Shown here: in pieces, positions 5,628 through 6,150 of the stretch | How positions within the stretch are numbered: the stretch's first letter is position 1 | Layout: every line of letters begins with the position of its first letter | Source: Candidatus Tenebribacter mawsonii | GTDB taxonomy: Bacteria > Cloacimonadota > Cloacimonadia > Cloacimonadales > TCS61 | Reading direction: 5' to 3' | Length of the DNA stretch: 6,150 nt | Assembly (NCBI GenBank): GCA_030765665.1 | Contig: JAVCCD010000110.1 | Span: 1-6,150, forward strand | Translations under genes and position numbers: made by a program | The notes under the pieces: generated by a model | The model's input: only the letters and a program-made list of their open reading frames with translations | Database searches by the model: none | What the model was told of the DNA's origin: nothing

Positions 5628-6150
5628 AAGAAGAAATTTTTATCTTAGTAAAAACTTATCCAACTCTATCTAAGAAATATTTTGAATTAGTCTGCACAGC
5701 GGGAATTAATAGAAAAGGTGAATGGAGAAGAATTTATCCCATTCCTTTCAGACAACTTTCTGATATTGAAAAATACAAGAAATATCAATGGATCGAGATT
5801 GATATAATAAAAAATGATTCTGATGTTAGAAAGGAAAGTTACCGAGTTTCTCCGCAAACAGAAATAAAAGTTTTATCTACTATTGATACTGATAAAGATA
5901 AGAGTTGGAGAACCAGAAAAGAACTGATTTTTGCCAATACAAAAGTTTATACAAATCTTGAAGAAATTATAAAGAAAGCTAACAATGAGAATGAGCTATC
6001 ACTGGCAATATTTAAACCAACTAAAATCACTGATTTTACTTACGAAAAAGATTCCGAAGAATGGGATGAAAAGAAATTGAGAGCAATTGAAGCAGATAAA
6101 CAGCAACTTAAATTATTCGAAGAATATAAAAGAGAAATAGAAATTGTAAA
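5624..6150 (+). CDS. Partner protein of the DUF488 gene, N-terminal 175 codons (3' end outside window)
   Basis: ATG 5624 overlaps the TGA of the DUF488 gene (ATGA), and the frame stays open to the window edge. Visible landmarks are MKEEIFILVKTYPTLSKKYFELVCTAG, then EWRRIYPIPFRQL, KYQWIEIDI and LSLAIFKPTKITDF, ending in a charged helix. I recognise these as a conserved uncharacterised family that I recall encoded beside DUF488 proteins, typically about 250-300 residues, so roughly 100 residues or more are missing here. The Cys-Thr-Ala-Gly (24-27) and Trp-Arg-Arg (34-36) positions look conserved, but no catalytic motif of known function is visible. No signal peptide or membrane segment is seen, so it is probably cytoplasmic. 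Coupling implies a joint function, perhaps a complex. Role unknown. Confidence 0.75.
   Translation, partial: MKEEIFILVKTYPTLSKKYFELVCTAGINRKGEWRRIYPIPFRQLSDIEKYKKYQWIEIDIIKNDSDVRKESYRVSPQTEIKVLSTIDTDKDKSWRTRKELIFANTKVYTNLEEIIKKANNENELSLAIFKPTKITDFTYEKDSEEWDEKKLRAIEADKQQLKLFEEYKREIEIV

Noticed and set aside
1..6150. tRNA or rRNA genes, CRISPR arrays, transposase or integrase genes, selenocysteine-codon genes
   Set aside because: No cloverleaf ends, spaced direct repeats, transposase motifs or in-frame TGA within a conserved domain could be found by reading both strands.

Overview
The window reads as AT-rich bacterial DNA with all recognisable genes on the + strand. Gene content and signals suggest a member of the Fibrobacteres-Chlorobi-Bacteroidetes (FCB) neighbourhood, with Cloacimonadota-like lineages as one candidate. 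The reasons are an M3 oligoendopeptidase, an exported nucleotide pyrophosphatase of the Bacteroidetes type, a decayed interspersed palindrome of the 'GAAGCAATC ... CTCGCAATGAC' class, and a possible TAnnTTTG promoter element. This placement is inference; no rRNA or other marker gene is present.

Layout. 1-267 is the C-terminal end of an M3-family oligoendopeptidase. 268-406 is intergenic and carries the decayed palindromic repeat. 407-1639 encodes a complete secreted ectonucleotide pyrophosphatase/phosphodiesterase-like enzyme, followed by a perfect 13-bp-arm hairpin. 1724-3231 is a HigB/HigA toxin-antitoxin pair whose antitoxin carries a C-terminal ImmA/IrrE zinc-peptidase domain. 3244-4281 is mnmH (tRNA 2-selenouridine synthase), starting with TTG only 12 bases after the antitoxin stop. 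4340-4621 is a solitary CopG/BrnA-type antitoxin. 4746-5627 is a two-domain protein ending in a DUF488 domain. 5624-6150 is the first 175 codons of its ATGA-overlapped partner gene, cut off by the window edge.

How the parts relate. The window looks like a housekeeping backbone (peptidase, phosphodiesterase, mnmH) into which small accessory modules have been placed. Spot counts of 60-base lines give 35-48% G+C in the phosphodiesterase and mnmH genes but only 18-25% in the antitoxin and DUF488 genes. The modules lie tight against both ends of mnmH. The most telling structure is an imperfect direct repeat: the last coding bases of mnmH plus its downstream TTGACA region (4238-4293) recur after the CopG antitoxin gene (4616-4655). 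The copy still reads as a mnmH-like C-terminus (VIEFVKENLTNNFR, then stop). The solitary antitoxin therefore sits as a cassette between two versions of the mnmH 3' end.

Candidates for a less-described system are (i) the HigB plus HigA-ImmA fusion pair, which suggests a proteolytic trigger built into the antitoxin, and (ii) the DUF488 fusion plus its coupled partner, a conserved-looking two-gene unit whose function I cannot assign.
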